DNA of 64,000 nucleotides, from NCBI GenBank assembly GCA_902591485.1, contig CACJAV010000006.1:1-64000 (forward strand), in the 5' to 3' direction. The translations under genes were made by a program, and so were the position numbers. Below, piece by piece: positions 61,992 to 64,000 of this stretch; within the stretch, counting starts at the first letter, position 1; every line of letters begins with the position of its first letter. The stretch is from an uncultured Alphaproteobacteria bacterium. GTDB lineage: Bacteria > Pseudomonadota > Alphaproteobacteria > HIMB59 > GCA-002718135. The notes below the pieces were generated by a model, which was not told where the DNA came from, did not search any database, and worked only from the letters and a program-made list of their open reading frames with translations.

Positions 61992-62603
61992 GTAATACTC
62001 AATAACCAGATTTGGTTCCATTGTTACAGGATAAGGAACATCATGAATTAACGGGGCTCTTAAGAACTTTCCTTTAAATTCTTTTATATCAACTTCTATA
62101 TACTCAGGGATCTCTCTTTCTTGAGAGACAATTGATTCTTGCACAATATTAATTTCTTTACTACCATCTTTAAGGGAAATTTCATCACCATCTCTAACAG
62201 AATATGAAGGGATATTAACTCTTTTCCCGTTTACCTTAACGTGTCCATGATTAACTAATTGCCTTGCTGAAAAAATTGTTGGCACGAATTTCATTCTATA
62301 AACAATTGCATCTAGCCTTCTTTCTAAGAGCTCAATTAAAATTTGACTTGTATCACCTTTAGTATTTGATGCTTTTGTATAGATTCTTCTGAACTGCTTT
62401 TCAGTTAAATCACCATAATAAAATTTAAGTTTTTGCTTTGCAAATAATTGATTCCCGTAATCTGATTGTTTTTTGCGAATGGCGATCGCGCCATGTTGGC
62501 CAGGTTTAGTGTTTCTTTTATTAAATGGGCTTTTAGGTCTGCCCCATAGATTACAACCTAATCTTCTATCAATTTTATATTTTGCAGATGTTCTTTTTGT
62601 CAT
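61983..62603 (-). CDS. rpsD: 30S ribosomal protein S4
   Basis: [34 protein letters not shown]4 domain [22 protein letters not shown]. Confidence 0.98.
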   Translation of the reverse strand: MTKRTSAKYKIDRRLGCNLWGRPKSPFNKRNTKPGQHGAIAIRKKQSDYGNQLFAKQKLKFYYGDLTEKQFRRIYTKASNTKGDTSQILIELLERRLDAIVYRMKFVPTIFSARQLVNHGHVKVNGKRVNIPSYSVRDGDEISLKDGSKEINIVQESIVSQEREIPEYIEVDIKEFKGKFLRAPLIHDVPYPVTMEPNLVIEYYSR

Positions 62604-62653
62604 TAATTATTGGCGTATATAGTGATTAATTTATTTATGTCAAATCCATAATT

Positions 62654-63382
62654 TTAAATTTTTGGCTGATTTTTAAGCTTTTTATGCATTCCCCATAACA
62701 TATTGATTTCTTTTTTGGTTAAAGCCATTTTATTGTAAATTGAGTAGATATTATCAATCATACTATCTTTTTTTTCTGGAGGATTAAAAAAACCCCTATT
62801 TTCAAGATCATCAATTAAAACATTTATAAAACTAGAAAGTTCTCTTTTGGTTACCTTCTCAACTGATTTTTCATATTTTTTTTGAAATTTAGAAGATTTA
62901 ATCTTTAGAGAAAATATTTCGAAAGAAATCAAAGATACCGCATGTGATAAATTAAGTGATTTATTAAGTTTGGCGGTTTTAATAGTATAAATATCATTTG
63001 CATATCTTAAGTCTTTATTAGATAACCCAGAATTTTCAGGACCAAATAAGAAAGCAATATTTTTAAAATCATTAAATTTTTTACTTAAATCGTTGAAATT
63101 ATTAAATGTTTTTTTTGTCAAAAAACGTTGTCTATTAGTAGTAGCAATAACTAAATTGAATTTTGAAGTAGCCTCTTCTAAACTTGTAAAAGTTTTTACA
63201 TTTTTTATAATATTTTTTGCATGTTTGGCCGAATTTTCAACCTTTTTATTTGGCCAGCCCTCTCTTGGATTTACGAGATATAGTCTAGATAATCCAAAAT
63301 TATCCATTGCTCTTGCAGTCATTCCAATATTCTCTGGAAGCTGAGGTCTAACTAATATTATGGTAGGATTAATTCTTTTCAA
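62654..63382 (-). CDS. trmJ: tRNA/rRNA methyltransferase (TrmJ-like, SPOUT)
   Basis: IILVRPQLPENIGMTARAMDNFGLSRLYLV, FLFGPENSGLSNKDL. Confidence 0.9.
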   Translation of the reverse strand: MKRINPTIILVRPQLPENIGMTARAMDNFGLSRLYLVNPREGWPNKKVENSAKHAKNIIKNVKTFTSLEEATSKFNLVIATTNRQRFLTKKTFNNFNDLSKKFNDFKNIAFLFGPENSGLSNKDLRYANDIYTIKTAKLNKSLNLSHAVSLISFEIFSLKIKSSKFQKKYEKSVEKVTKRELSSFINVLIDDLENRGFFNPPEKKDSMIDNIYSIYNKMALTKKEINMLWGMHKKLKNQPKI

Positions 63383-63383
63383 T

Positions 63384-64000
63384 TTATTTGTTCAAATCAT
63401 TAAAAAGCTTATAATTAATACTGTCGTAAATTGCGTTATAAGAAGCATCAATAATATTGGTAGATACGCCAACTGTAGTCCAATGTTGCTTATTAGAATC
63501 TGTTGATTCGATATGCACCCTTGTAATTGCGCCCGTTCCCTTATCGGATGATAAAATCATTACTTTATAATCTGTAAGTTTTAAATCATTGAGACTTGGA
63601 TAAAAATCTATCAAAGCCTGCCTTAATGCACTATCTATCGCATTTACTGGACCATTTCCAACTCCAACAGTCATTTTTTCTTGGTTTTTAACCTCTAATT
63701 GAACAGTTGCTTCAGAATCAGTAACTAGTTTGCCTTTTGCGTTCCACCTTCTCTCATCAGTTACTCTAAATCTATTTAAAATAAAATATTCTTTTAATTG
63801 GCCAACGTGTTTTCTAACTAATAACTCAAAACTTGCTAAGGCTGTGTCATAAGAGAAGCCTTCAGCTTCTTTTTGCTTAATTAATTCCAATATTTGATTA
63901 ATTTGTTCATCATTAATCTCTATAGATAATTTTTTTAACTGACTTAATAAATTTGATTTTCCTGCTTGATCAGAAATAATTACATTCCTCGAATTACCGA
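63384..64000 (-). CDS. cimA: Citramalate synthase, C-terminal part (gene continues past window)
   Basis: VQLEVKNQEKMTVGVGNGPVNAIDSALRQAL...DYKVMILSSDKGTGAITRVHIESTD; ORF open to 64000. Confidence 0.88.
   Translation of the reverse strand, partial: GNSRNVIISDQAGKSNLLSQLKKLSIEINDEQINQILELIKQKEAEGFSYDTALASFELLVRKHVGQLKEYFILNRFRVTDERRWNAKGKLVTDSEATVQLEVKNQEKMTVGVGNGPVNAIDSALRQALIDFYPSLNDLKLTDYKVMILSSDKGTGAITRVHIESTDSNKQHWTTVGVSTNIIDASYNAIYDSINYKLFNDLNK

Overview
The window is an AT-rich, densely packed bacterial chromosome segment. Gene content and order (recA/alaS/icd, DUF2794, DUF3553, Hda-like ATPase, aa3 oxidase subunit IV-like peptide) suggest a streamlined marine alphaproteobacterium; this is inference, as no phylogeny was run. 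The main accessory content is an almost complete aerobic purine-catabolism locus (about 1-11.2 kb). It has a BMP/sugar-type ABC importer ATPase, allA, allantoicase, uraD, puuE, divergent from hiuH, xdhA, xdhB, xdhC, a CDA-type guanine deaminase and a membrane PuuD-type urate oxidase with a C-terminal cytochrome c motif. The rest is mostly housekeeping: aspS, hda, ndk, lptF/lptG/lptD, a SurA-like chaperone, pdxA, rsmA, gmk, mltG, fabF/acpP/fabG/fabD, rpsF/rpsR/rplI, dnaB, RND/MMPL transporters, der, bamB, guaA, rlmE, pssA/psd, icd, alaS, recA, dksA, moaA, NAD kinase, map, purB, bolA/grx, rpsD, trmJ and cimA. A small three-gene cassette (cytidylyltransferase, SDR, cupin) sits between tRNA-Leu(TAA) and a cinA-like gene. 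I saw no CRISPR array, IS element, prophage or rRNA. Other observations include an exact GTTC-N7-GTTC LexA-type box upstream of recA, a palindrome over a near-leaderless alaS promoter, a 41-aa oxidase subunit IV-like peptide missed by the ORF track, a SurA-position protein without a visible PPIase domain, and tail-to-tail overlap of most convergent gene pairs.
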